DNA of 64,000 nt from Chitinophagaceae bacterium UBA1930 (GTDB lineage Bacteria; Bacteroidota; Bacteroidia; Chitinophagales; Chitinophagaceae): NCBI GenBank assembly GCA_002337145.1, contig DDFK01000003.1, positions 496,001 to 560,000 on the forward strand. The letters are read 5' to 3'. The notes beneath the pieces were generated by a model. The model was not told the origin of the DNA. It searched no databases and saw only the letters and a list, made by a program, of their open reading frames with translations. Made by a program: the position numbers and the translations under genes. Of the stretch, positions 8,889-16,067 are shown piece by piece. The stretch's first letter is position 1, and every line of letters starts with the position of its first letter.

Positions 8889-9364
8889 TAAAGGAGTTTG
8901 AATTTTACCACGGTGTAGTATTTTCCAAATTAATTCATCATTTCACCAATGGTGTTTCTGTGAAAGTATATCCAAGTCCCAGCAATGCTTCATATGTTCT
9001 AAACGGCAGTATTGGAATTTACATTAAACATTCTACCAAAAGAATGACACCTTGGCGTTTTAGTTTCCAAAGAATTCATCAAGATGAAATACAACGTATG
9101 AAGGAAGAACTTGGAAGTGTATTTGTTTTGTTGGTGTGTGGTGAAGATGGTATTGTGACTTTAAGCTTTGAAGAATTAAAAATCATTTTAAATGAAACAC
9201 ATGATGAAGCAGAATGGATAAGTGCTTCCCGAATGCCAAACAAGGAGTATACAATTAAAGGTTCTGATGGAGCCTTAAATAAAAAAGTTGGAAAAAATGA
9301 TTTCCCTAAGAGATTGTTAGAGTTAAGTGTAAATAAAATTGAATCACCTAACTTTTTATCTTAA
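8885..9364 (+). CDS. uncharacterised small protein of the methyltransferase-GHKL-Z1 operon
   Basis: A 159-residue soluble protein with no signal peptide or membrane helix, translationally coupled to the Z1 gene (overlap at 8885-8888). I do not recognise a named family. Visible features are a strand-rich N-terminal half with GIYIKHSTKR and TPWRFSFQ segments, a helix rich in charged residues (HQDEIQRMKEEL), then a VFVLLVCGEDG strand. The pattern of an exposed strand ending in K-H-S-T-K-R and a later buried strand with C-G-E-D-G could be a divergent nuclease-like or recognition module, but no complete catalytic motif can be assigned. Operon position suggests an accessory or specificity subunit of the restriction-like system. 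Confidence 0.7.
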   Translation: MIKEFEFYHGVVFSKLIHHFTNGVSVKVYPSPSNASYVLNGSIGIYIKHSTKRMTPWRFSFQRIHQDEIQRMKEELGSVFVLLVCGEDGIVTLSFEELKIILNETHDEAEWISASRMPNKEYTIKGSDGALNKKVGKNDFPKRLLELSVNKIESPNFLS

Positions 9365-9370
9365 TCCTAT

Positions 9371-9553
9371 ATGCCAAAAGGACACTGGTCATTCCTTCAC
9401 GAATGGGTAATCTACGATTACTTATTGGCAAGAGCAAACGAGCACACTTTACGATTTAAACAAATTATTTCAGAAGGAAAATTATTAGGCCGCCGAAAAT
9501 GGAAGAAGAATCCTATTGTTTGTGGCGGTTCAAGGTATATCCAACACATATAA
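9371..9553 (+). CDS. short hypothetical protein, possibly truncated
   Basis: A 60-residue ORF starting 6 bases after the preceding stop, in the same operon direction. It is basic and aromatic (MPKGHWSFLHEW start, GRRKWKKNP near the end), with no recognised family. Its 3' end overlaps the 3' end of the opposing HEPN-like gene by 24 bases, so it may be the surviving front of a longer fifth gene cut when the opposing block was acquired. Spacing and codon style support translation; length and overlap argue for caution. Confidence 0.4.
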   Translation: MPKGHWSFLHEWVIYDYLLARANEHTLRFKQIISEGKLLGRRKWKKNPIVCGGSRYIQHI

Positions 9554-10036
9554 CTTACAGTTATTATAAACCTCTGAAAGAGCGGTTAACACCTTATTTA
9601 AATCCAATCTTTCACCACGAAACATCAGAGAGTTATCAAATGAATTGTATCCCCGATGATCATTACCAGTAAAACCTCCTCTGAGAGATGGATTCATTGC
9701 TAAATCGATATAAACCCCGTTGGGTCGGTTATTAAACCACTCTTCTATTCGTTCATCATAATGCTCGAAGTGGTTTCTAAATTTTCGATTTGATAGAATA
9801 TTGTTTTCTTCCACTTTTAGCATCTCACGCAATCTCTTCCCGCGTAAGCGATTCTTACCTGGCCAAAGGATCTTGGATATATTAGCCGCTGAGACGAGTA
9901 TTGACTGAATTGAGCACCAAACTTCTAAGTTATCAAAATTATTATGTGTAGCCTGTAATCTTTCAAAGCCTCTCTGTGCAATCTTTGATTGTAGTAAAAT
10001 CTCGCTTATAAAAATCATGTCTTGGAACTCTTTCAT
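9530..10036 (-). CDS. HEPN-like protein with an Rx4H motif, candidate ribonuclease effector
   Basis: A 168-residue, mainly helical protein without signal or membrane segments. Residues 84-100 read NRKFRNHFEHYDERIEEW, giving R87-N-H-F-E-H92, the R-x4-6-H active-site signature of HEPN domains, which are often toxin or anti-phage RNases. Helices before it (VWCSIQSILVSAANISKILWP) fit the HEPN four-helix layout. It sits 73 bases downstream of, and in the same direction as, an ATPase with a Toprim-like half, which suggests the ATPase controls it. The C-terminal part after residue 105 is unassigned. The HEPN assignment is from motif and helix pattern, not from a profile search. Confidence 0.6.
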   Translation of the reverse strand: MKEFQDMIFISEILLQSKIAQRGFERLQATHNNFDNLEVWCSIQSILVSAANISKILWPGKNRLRGKRLREMLKVEENNILSNRKFRNHFEHYDERIEEWFNNRPNGVYIDLAMNPSLRGGFTGNDHRGYNSFDNSLMFRGERLDLNKVLTALSEVYNNCKLYVLDIP

Positions 10037-10109
10037 ATGATGAAGGATGAACTGCCAGCCAATATTGCGTTAACCAATGTTAGCTGCAGATGTTTATTAC
10101 CGCTATTAA

Positions 10110-11633
10110 TTAAAAAATTGGACCAAATACTTGATGAAGTTGAGGGTGATTATTAGGGCAATAATGACTTGCATAATATTCAGCCAGTTTTATACGAATA
10201 TAATTTTCGTCACGATTTGTTAGGCTTTTTATTTGTTCAATATAGTAGGGAATACGCTTTTTTGCTGCCTGTCTTGGATTTGCTGGATATACTAAACCTC
10301 TATTCTGCTCATCAATAATAATCTGAGAGATATCAAACACTTCATTAAAAAGGTCTTGCAATGGTTGAATATGTGTATGAGGCTGATTATTTAACAAGTC
10401 TAGCAAGCCTTGTTCTGGTGTAATAGGAAGATAATTAATTCTGTTTTGGTTCCCGTTATAAAGATTAAGTAATTCTTGTTGACTTAAACTTCTATTTGCA
10501 TCAGCTTGTATTGCTTGCATGTCAGCGCTAGCGTCTGAATCCAAAAAAGAATAAACACCGGTATTTTGAGGTATTAAATAATTCGCTGATGAAATTGTAA
10601 ATCTTAAAGTTTGTGGCCAACCGCCCACGGGCAAAATTTTAATAATGGGTCGTCTTTGGTTGTTTAGATTCCTAAAATAGTAATTGACAAGTTGCTCAAG
10701 TATGTACTTGGCATAGTCATCTTCAACGAAGAAGACCAAATCAGGCTGAACTTCTTCTTGAATTGCCATACTTTGAAGTGCAACGGCAGGATAACAATCA
10801 TATTCGATATTAACAATTCCATTTGTCGCATTACGCTCAAGATAAATTAGTTTATTAGCTTTTTTAATTAGACTACTTGAATGCGTCGATATAATTATGG
10901 TAAGATTGTTTTGGGATGCTTGTCTCTCCAAAAATTGCATTAATTTGACCTGTACTTTTGGATGTAATGCCAGCTCTATTTCATCTATCAAGATCAACGA
11001 ATTATTAGCTACGTGTTCCAATTGGAACAGTGCGTTTAAAACCAGAAGTTCACCGAGACTAAAGTTTCTCTCAGTATAATATTGATTTTGTCCACCTATA
11101 GCCTGTGCAGGCATTAGAAAACCATAATTCCATCTGCCGTAACCTCTGCCTTTTCCATCTAACTTTTTTCTTCTAAGATTCGAATACTTTGTAGTTTGAA
11201 ATATTTCATTCATTGAATCTCTGAAAAATTGTGGTGCAGCTAAAATACCACGAGTATTTAATTCGTCGTTTTGCACATAAAATCTTTCTACACTAGAAGA
11301 AATAAACACAGCATTATTATAGCCCATTGTGGCCAAAAGTGAAGCACCCGTCTTTGGAGTAGGTGACCATCTTGTATTTCTATAAACGTAATCAACGTGG
11401 ACTCCGTTTTGCTCATATCTTATAAGAGCATTTCTGAAGTTGTCAAATTGATTATTGGAGCTTGTCCGAAAGTGTCGCTGAAAAGCGTAAGAGTCTGTCA
11501 ATCTTTGCAAACAAGCTAATAATGTTGTTTTGCCAGAGCCGTTTATTCCTGTCAAAATATGCACTCCTGATGTTGGAACATCAAATTCTAACAAGGTGAT
11601 ACTTTTGAGGTTTTCTATTTTGATTTTCCCCAT
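10110..11633 (-). CDS. ABC-type AAA ATPase with C-terminal Toprim-like domain (OLD/DUF4435-like)
   Basis: A 507-residue protein. The ATPase part has Walker A GINGSGKTT (29-37), an ABC signature FSLGE (191-195), Walker B LILIDEIE (213-220) and the H-loop STH (249-251). The C-terminal part fits a Toprim-like fold: FFVEDDYAKYIL (301-312, E304) and FLDSD (363-367, D365 and D367). This architecture is shared by OLD nucleases, GajA of Gabija and, split in two, the PARIS ATPase/DUF4435 pair; all are anti-phage or recombination related. The Toprim E-x and DxD are present but spacing is unusual, so nuclease activity is uncertain. It is followed by the HEPN-like gene. It opposes the methyltransferase operon. 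Confidence 0.8.
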   Translation of the reverse strand: MGKIKIENLKSITLLEFDVPTSGVHILTGINGSGKTTLLACLQRLTDSYAFQRHFRTSSNNQFDNFRNALIRYEQNGVHVDYVYRNTRWSPTPKTGASLLATMGYNNAVFISSSVERFYVQNDELNTRGILAAPQFFRDSMNEIFQTTKYSNLRRKKLDGKGRGYGRWNYGFLMPAQAIGGQNQYYTERNFSLGELLVLNALFQLEHVANNSLILIDEIELALHPKVQVKLMQFLERQASQNNLTIIISTHSSSLIKKANKLIYLERNATNGIVNIEYDCYPAVALQSMAIQEEVQPDLVFFVEDDYAKYILEQLVNYYFRNLNNQRRPIIKILPVGGWPQTLRFTISSANYLIPQNTGVYSFLDSDASADMQAIQADANRSLSQQELLNLYNGNQNRINYLPITPEQGLLDLLNNQPHTHIQPLQDLFNEVFDISQIIIDEQNRGLVYPANPRQAAKKRIPYYIEQIKSLTNRDENYIRIKLAEYYASHYCPNNHPQLHQVFGPIF

Positions 11634-11934
11634 ATTTCAGTTTTGCTTTTAGTTATAAAGGTTCTGTACATTAGCCGCCAAAAGTTGTAGTTGCGCTAAG
11701 CACACCACGTAATCACAGTAAACGACCCTTTCCTTTGATTAATTATGCTTAACCATGCGTGAGGGATAGTAGCGGATACCCCACTGAAGGTTTGTGTGTT
11801 GGACTTGTGGCGGAGTATGAGCGGATAGCCCGACCAACAGGGGCACGCCCAATATTACTTCTCCTTATTCAACTTCTTCAAGCTCCCCATCAATCTCAAC
11901 CATCTTCCCGATATCGGCAAAATGGTTGTAACTA
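11634..11934. other. intergenic stretch between the ATPase start and the XRE stop
   Basis: There is no supported gene. The first ~110 bases are AT-rich and upstream of the ATPase, so its promoter should lie here on the minus strand. Bases 11755-11851 have host-like composition and hold the repeat-like element listed separately. A 96-codon plus-strand frame at 11759-12049 runs antisense into the XRE gene and is judged spurious. Confidence 0.5.
11755..11851 (+). repeat. intergenic repeat-like element with an internal duplication
   Basis: It contains two near-identical segments, AGCGGATACCCCAC starting at 11771 and AGCGGATAGCCCGAC starting at 11820, in an otherwise non-coding stretch. The GAGGGATAGTAGCGG opening and GGGCACGCCC ending resemble intergenic repeats common in Bacteroidota genomes. 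It marks a return to host-like composition at the right side of the ATPase/HEPN block. Its function is unknown. Confidence 0.4.
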
Positions 11935-12351
11935 TTATTTCTTCTCTATCAACCTCTCCAGCTTCTCAATCATTTCTCTTTGCTGTTGTATCATTCGTTC
12001 ATACAATTCAACCATCTTGTCAATTGGATTGAATGTGCAATTATTATAAGAAGCAAAAGCATTTTTGCTATCGTTGAAACTATCGGTAAATGTATTCCCA
12101 ACAATATTCACCGGCTGATCTTCATTAAAAGTGCTAAAGAGTTCTACAGGAAATTTTAGCACCGTGGCTACATGCTGCAGTATGGCGGGGTCTACCGTTT
12201 CTTTCTGCTCCAGCAGCGATATTTTTTGCTGGTTCCAATCATCGCCCAGCTCGGCGGCAAGGGCATCTTGCTTAATACCACGCATTTCTCTAAAGCGTTT
12301 TATGTTGCGGCCTTCGTGTATGGTACGGGTGGGGTTGGTATGCTGGTTCAT
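11935..12351 (-). CDS. XRE-family helix-turn-helix transcriptional regulator
   Basis: A 138-residue DNA-binding protein. The Cro/CI-type HTH spans about residues 13-70 (GRNIKRFREMRGIKQDALA, then WNQQKISLLEQ as turn and recognition helix). A variable middle contains an Asn-rich segment, and the C-terminal 35 residues (MVELYERMIQQQREMIEKLE) form a coiled coil, probably for dimerisation. It is divergently transcribed from the SymE-like gene with a roughly 150-base shared control region, so it may regulate itself and the toxin-like gene. Base composition is closer to the host chromosome than to the AT-rich operons on its left. Confidence 0.85.
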   Translation of the reverse strand: MNQHTNPTRTIHEGRNIKRFREMRGIKQDALAAELGDDWNQQKISLLEQKETVDPAILQHVATVLKFPVELFSTFNEDQPVNIVGNTFTDSFNDSKNAFASYNNCTFNPIDKMVELYERMIQQQREMIEKLERLIEKK

Positions 12352-12388
12352 TAAGCTTTTAGTTTAATTTTTTACAAAACGAAAGGTA

Positions 12389-12422
12389 CAAATTTACCCT
12401 GCAATATAAAAGTAAAATACAA
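12389..12422 (-). promoter_or_regulatory. candidate promoter of the XRE regulator
   Basis: On the minus strand a TTG (12422-12420) is followed after 23 bases by TAAATTTG (12396-12389), matching the Bacteroidota -7 consensus TAnnTTTG, about 38 bases before the XRE start. The spacer is at the long end of the usual range. Confidence 0.4.
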
Positions 12423-12503
12423 TATACTGCCCCGTAAAATACCGGCTTTTACTGTAGGATACACAACAGCCCTGCCGGTGCTTTGCTGCATAAACAATGC
12501 TAT

Positions 12504-12740
12504 ATGCCAACAGCAGCTAAAACAAGGCGAATGACGGTATGCAACAAAATGTTTCAGCGTCAAAATGTACCTTATGTGCTCTTCCCTACCATATTGCTTT
12601 GCGGCAAATGGTTAAAAGATTCCGGCTTTAAGGCCGGCCATACCATCGACATTACTTATGAAGAGGGTAAACTCATCATCACCAAATCGGCCGTGCAGCG
12701 GTTTGATGTAAAGCAAGTGAATAGTTTTTTTACAGCATAA
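12504..12740 (+). CDS. SymE family type I addiction-module toxin-like protein
   Basis: A 78-residue protein from ATG 12504; an upstream ATG at 12483 is possible, but family alignment starts near the later one. The core RRMTV ... PTILLCGKWLKDSGF ... GHTIDITYEEGKLIIT follows the SymE pattern (R-x-LTV, P-x-I-x-L-x-GKWL-x-x-x-GF, a basic beta-strand pair, G-x-L-x-I-T). SymE is an SOS-induced, AbrB-fold-derived toxin of Escherichia coli, controlled by the antisense RNA SymR; Bacteroidota homologues are of unverified function. The divergent XRE gene is its likely partner or regulator. An antisense RNA, if any, cannot be recognised by eye. Confidence 0.75.
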   Translation: MPTAAKTRRMTVCNKMFQRQNVPYVLFPTILLCGKWLKDSGFKAGHTIDITYEEGKLIITKSAVQRFDVKQVNSFFTA

Positions 12741-12755
12741 CGGTTTCCCGTAAAA
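12739..12755 (+). repeat. 17-bp direct repeat, right copy
   Basis: Identical to 3025-3041. Its first two bases belong to the SymE-like stop codon. A diverged relative (GGTTTGCCGTAAAAC) occurs near 13168, which favours a small dispersed motif over an integration footprint. Confidence 0.5.
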
Positions 12756-13237
12756 GCTACTGCGGCTGCGTGTTTAAGCAGCAGTAAACCCTATGTAAAT
12801 AGTCTCTAAATCCTATGTAACCTTAGGGTATAGCCGTTATGCTATCGCTGTTGGCCTGTTCACCTGTTGTTTATCTACCGTTCATGCTTCGTTGCTGCTG
12901 CGCTAATATACCTACGTGAGGCGGTGAAAAAATAGGTGTTTACACGTATTTGCTTTTCCCCTACCCTATGGTAAATACTATTACTTTTAAAGCCTGCCTG
13001 TCGGCAGACAGGGATTAGTACCCTACCGAAAACATTCGGGGTCGGAAGGAGTAGCGATGATCTCTGTGTCTCCATCAATTGCTTTAGTGATTTTGCCCAT
13101 TACCTGGGCCGAAAGGTAATTAACTATATGTAGATACGATACATTAAGTATATGCCTTTATGGTTTGCCGTAAAACAAGAAAACATCTACGCGTTAGTTT
13201 GCATGAAAATTATTCTGTTCATCTAAAAACTATAAAA
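12741..13237. other. 497-base intergenic stretch with repeats, no gene
   Basis: No supported coding region. It holds the 17-bp repeat, several CCTATG/CCCTATG-containing segments (near 12790, 12811 and 12965), the GC-rich palindrome at 12993-13013, and an AT-rich end before the DUF4352 gene. The minus-strand 67-codon frame at 12875-13078 has no family resemblance and runs through the palindrome. Confidence 0.5.
12993..13013. repeat. REP-like palindrome
   Basis: CCTGTC (12997-13002), loop GGCA, then GACAGG (13007-13012), with overlapping CTGCC/GGCAG arms. Such CTGTCGGCAGACAG elements recur in intergenic DNA of many Bacteroidota. No T-run follows, so it is not an intrinsic terminator. Confidence 0.6.
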
Positions 13238-13828
13238 ATGGAATCATTACAGGCGCCGAAAAAGAAAATGTCCGTAGGCAAAAAAATCCTTATAGGCATT
13301 GTTGCTTTACTCCTAATTGGTCTTATAGGTTCGCAGTTTGATAAGGACAAAAAAGAAAATAATAATACCAATGCTGGCACCGGCAGCACAACTACAGAAG
13401 CTGGCTCAAGCCCGGCAACTACTATCGGTATTGGTCAAACTTTAAAAACAAACTACTTTGAAGTCACTGTTTCCAAAGCGGACCTGACAAATAAAATTAA
13501 TACCGGAAATGAATATTCAGACATAACAGCAGAACAGGGAAATCAGTTTTTAATTTTGACAGCAACGTTTAAAAACATCGACAACGAAAGCCGTATGTTA
13601 ACGGACGGTGCTGTTTTTATAAGCTATAATGGAAAAGAGTACGAGTTTGACAAATCAGAAACAGTAATGGCAGAAGGTTTCGGATTATTTTTAGAACAGA
13701 TCAACCCGCTGACATCAAAAACCACCAGGCTCGTTTATAAATTACCCGCAGAAATTAAAGGGCCTGCATATTACAAGCCAGGCAGGGCAAGTGATGATGA
13801 AAAAATATATCTGGGCGATCTTAAATAG
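13238..13828 (+). CDS. membrane-anchored DUF4352-type protein
   Basis: A 196-residue protein from ATG 13238; an upstream in-frame ATG at 13160 would add a 26-residue extension unlike a leader. A basic start (KKKMSVGKK) precedes one transmembrane helix (about 14-31), then a Ser/Thr/Gly/Asn-rich linker and an extracytoplasmic immunoglobulin-like beta domain from about residue 65. The features GQTLKTNYFEVTVSKA, FLILTATFKN and VYKLPAE fit the DUF4352 pattern, a domain of bacterial lipoproteins and anchored proteins of unknown specific role. It appears monocistronic, 88 bases upstream of rmuC. Confidence 0.75.
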   Translation: MESLQAPKKKMSVGKKILIGIVALLLIGLIGSQFDKDKKENNNTNAGTGSTTTEAGSSPATTIGIGQTLKTNYFEVTVSKADLTNKINTGNEYSDITAEQGNQFLILTATFKNIDNESRMLTDGAVFISYNGKEYEFDKSETVMAEGFGLFLEQINPLTSKTTRLVYKLPAEIKGPAYYKPGRASDDEKIYLGDLK

Positions 13829-13916
13829 TGGGCGGCACCAATGAACTTTTAATTTACCCGATTTTATCCTCAAAAGGTTTTCTTCCTGAAAACCTTTATC
13901 TTGTTAATATTATACT

Positions 13917-15341
13917 ATGGACATACTCTACATGATCATCGGCCTGGCTATTGGTACCCTCGCCGGTTGGCTGCTCGCCAAATTAACGGGCCGCAGCGAA
14001 TGGGAAAAGAAGAATGCGCAGCAACAGCAGCAATACACCGAACTCGAAAAAAAATTTGTTGCAACACAGGCCACGCAAACGGCGGAGCTGAGCAATGCCC
14101 AGCGCCTGCTTACCCAGCTTGCCCAGGATAAGAAGCAGGAAGCAGAAAGCGGGAAAGCAGAGCTGCAGTCACTCAAACAGGAATTGTCATCATCGGTTCA
14201 GCAGCTGGCAACCCAATTGGCCAACAATAATTCTTTACAGGAAAAGCTCTCCACACAAAAAGAAGAGATGGAAGCATTAAATAAAAAGTTTAACCTGGAG
14301 TTTGAGAACATTGCCAACCGCATATTGGAAACAAAAACAGAAAAGTTTACCGAGCTGAATAAAACCAACCTGAATTTGATACTGGAACCGCTGGGCAAGA
14401 ACATCACCGAGTTTAAAACCAAGGTAGAAGAAGTGTACCAGAAAGAATCGCAGCAACGCTTCTCTTTAGGCGAACGGGTGAAAGAACTGGCCGACCTTAA
14501 CCGTAAGATCAGCGAGGAAGCCAATAACCTTACCCGTGCGTTGAAATCAGAATCCAAAACCCAGGGCGGCTGGGGCGAAATGATTCTGGAAAATATTCTG
14601 GAACGATCGGGGCTAGTAAAGGGCAGGGAGTATTTTATGGAGTACCAGTTATACGATGAGCAAGGCAATGCACTACGTTCGGATATGGCTGATAAAAAGA
14701 TGCGGCCCGATGCATTGATCAAATACCCCGATAACCGCCATGTGATCATCGACTCCAAGGTATCGCTGAATGCGTTTACCCGCTGCGTTGATGCTACAGA
14801 CGAAGCAACAAGAATGAGTGAACTGAATGAACATGTGGCTTCTGTAAAAAGGCATATCAATACACTAAGCGCAAAGGGATATGATGATTACAGTAAAACG
14901 CTGGATTTTGTAATGATGTTCATTCCCAGCGAACCTGCTTATATCGCCGGCCTGCAGGGCGATCCCGAGCTATGGAATTATGCGTATGATAAACGAATAT
15001 TATTACTAAGCCCGACAAACCTTATCACTTCCTTAAAATTGATTGCTGATCTATGGAAACGTGAATACCAGAACCTGAATGCAAACGAGATTGCGGAACG
15101 GGGTGCTAAATTGTATGATAAATTCGTAGGCTTTATAACCAACCTAGAAGATGTAGGTGAGCATTTGCAAAAAGCACAACACAAATATGGCGAGGCATAT
15201 AAACAATTGTCGACAGGGAATGATAACTTGGTAACACAGGCAACCAAATTGAAAGACCTGGGTTTGAAAACGAAGAAGGCCTTGCCCGATGAGTTGGTAA
15301 ACATAGCCAATGGGCAAAATTTGTCGGCTGGTCAAGAATAA
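13917..15341 (+). CDS. rmuC: DNA recombination protein RmuC
   Basis: A 474-residue protein. An N-terminal membrane helix (about 4-20) leads into a long coiled coil (about 25-215, Gln/Glu/Lys-rich heptads). The RmuC domain follows (about 215-440) with GGWGEMILENILE, RPDALIKYPD, IDSKVSL and FIPSEPAYIAG, which are family hallmarks and fit a restriction-endonuclease-like core with the D and K of VIIDSKVSL as likely catalytic residues. RmuC limits inversions at short inverted repeats in Escherichia coli. Length is typical. It ends 118 bases before the terminator of the convergent tRNA gene. Confidence 0.93.
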   Translation: MDILYMIIGLAIGTLAGWLLAKLTGRSEWEKKNAQQQQQYTELEKKFVATQATQTAELSNAQRLLTQLAQDKKQEAESGKAELQSLKQELSSSVQQLATQLANNNSLQEKLSTQKEEMEALNKKFNLEFENIANRILETKTEKFTELNKTNLNLILEPLGKNITEFKTKVEEVYQKESQQRFSLGERVKELADLNRKISEEANNLTRALKSESKTQGGWGEMILENILERSGLVKGREYFMEYQLYDEQGNALRSDMADKKMRPDALIKYPDNRHVIIDSKVSLNAFTRCVDATDEATRMSELNEHVASVKRHINTLSAKGYDDYSKTLDFVMMFIPSEPAYIAGLQGDPELWNYAYDKRILLLSPTNLITSLKLIADLWKREYQNLNANEIAERGAKLYDKFVGFITNLEDVGEHLQKAQHKYGEAYKQLSTGNDNLVTQATKLKDLGLKTKKALPDELVNIANGQNLSAGQE

Positions 15342-15458
15342 ACGGCATCTATAAGAATTGCTTTCGTTTACAACAAAAAAAATACTGTAAGGCATATTTA
15401 TTGGTCTGCCCATTAACAACGGATACATTCAATATTTGGTAAGTAAATCCTATGCAAA

Positions 15459-15495
15459 CAAAAAAGCAGCTACAATTTTTACATCGTAACTGCTT
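15459..15495 (-). terminator. intrinsic terminator of the tRNA-CAU gene
   Basis: On the minus strand, AAGCAGTTAC and GTAGCTGCTT form a 10-bp stem (one G-T pair) around a 12-base loop, followed by a T-run (complement of the A-run 15459-15463). It lies 10 bases beyond the tRNA 3' end. Confidence 0.8.
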
Positions 15496-15505
15496 GATCT
15501 TTAAG

Positions 15506-15579
15506 TGGGCCCACCAGGGCATGATCCTGGGACCCCCTGATTATGAGTCAGGTGCTCTAACCAACTGAGCTATAGGCCC
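15506..15579 (-). tRNA. tRNA with anticodon CAU (Met elongator or Ile2)
   Basis: A 74-base cloverleaf on the minus strand. The acceptor GGGCCTA pairs with TGGGCCC, the D arm is AGCTCAGTTGGTTAGAGC, the anticodon stem CCTGA/TCAGG has loop CTCATAA (anticodon CAT), the T arm is CCAGGATCATGCCCTGG, and the discriminator is A with no encoded CCA. CAU can read Met (elongator) or, after lysidine modification, Ile AUA; the acceptor stem does not settle this by eye. It is not the initiator type, because the 1-72 pair G-C is intact. Confidence 0.9.
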
Positions 15580-15611
15580 GGAATTTTATTTTGTAAAATT
15601 CTCTAGGGATG

Positions 15612-15642
15612 CAAAAATAGAGAAATCAAATTATTTTCCAAA
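15612..15642 (-). promoter_or_regulatory. promoter of the tRNA-CAU gene
   Basis: On the minus strand TTTG (15642-15639), a 19-base spacer and TATTTTTG (15619-15612) match the Bacteroidota consensus TTTG-N-TAnnTTTG. The tRNA 5' end lies 33 bases downstream. Confidence 0.7.
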
Positions 15643-15676
15643 TGTAGTTTTAGAATAAAGCGGTAAGTGCAGCCAA

Positions 15677-16045
15677 CTATTTTTTGGTGATTCTAAGTGC
15701 ACGCTTTACCCGCATGGATAGTTCGGCGGGATTGAAGGGTTTTGTCAGGAAATCGTCTGCACCCAGTTCAAAAGCTTCCATTACCGTGTCTTCCAGGCCC
15801 ATACCAGAAAGTACAATTACAGGAATTTGGGTAGTATGGTTAGACTTTATGATGCCAATAAGTTCAAGACCAGAAGTAAAAGGCATTAAAATATCGGTAA
15901 TCAGCAAATTGGGACTTTCTGTTTCAATTACCTTAAGTGCTTCGCGGCCATCCGTAGCAACAATAACCTCATAACCTTCACTTTTCAATGCACCAGCCAA
16001 TGCGGCGGCCATCAACGGTTCGTCTTCAGCTATTAATATTTTCAT
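15677..16045 (-). CDS. single-domain response regulator (REC)
   Basis: A 122-residue stand-alone receiver domain. The acidic pocket is E7-D8-E9, the phosphoacceptor D51 sits in LLITDILMP, a Ser in VIVLS stands at the switch position, and K102 is in LTKPFNP. There is no output domain, as in CheY-like relay or protein-interaction regulators. It lies 22 bases downstream of the REC-Hpt-like gene on the same strand and is probably co-transcribed. No cognate kinase is adjacent; the two TPR histidine kinases in the window are distant. Confidence 0.9.
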   Translation of the reverse strand: MKILIAEDEPLMAAALAGALKSEGYEVIVATDGREALKVIETESPNLLITDILMPFTSGLELIGIIKSNHTTQIPVIVLSGMGLEDTVMEAFELGADDFLTKPFNPAELSMRVKRALRITKK

Positions 16046-16067
16046 TTATTGGTTTTAGGCACCAAAA

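Noticed and set aside
11759..12049. 96-codon plus-strand ORF
   Set aside because: Starts in a repeat-like element and runs antisense into the XRE gene; Ser/Ile/Cys-rich tail with no homology signal.
14198..14860. 220-codon minus-strand ORF opposite rmuC
   Set aside because: Antisense shadow of the coiled-coil coding region; Ser/Phe-rich composition typical of reverse-read coiled coils.
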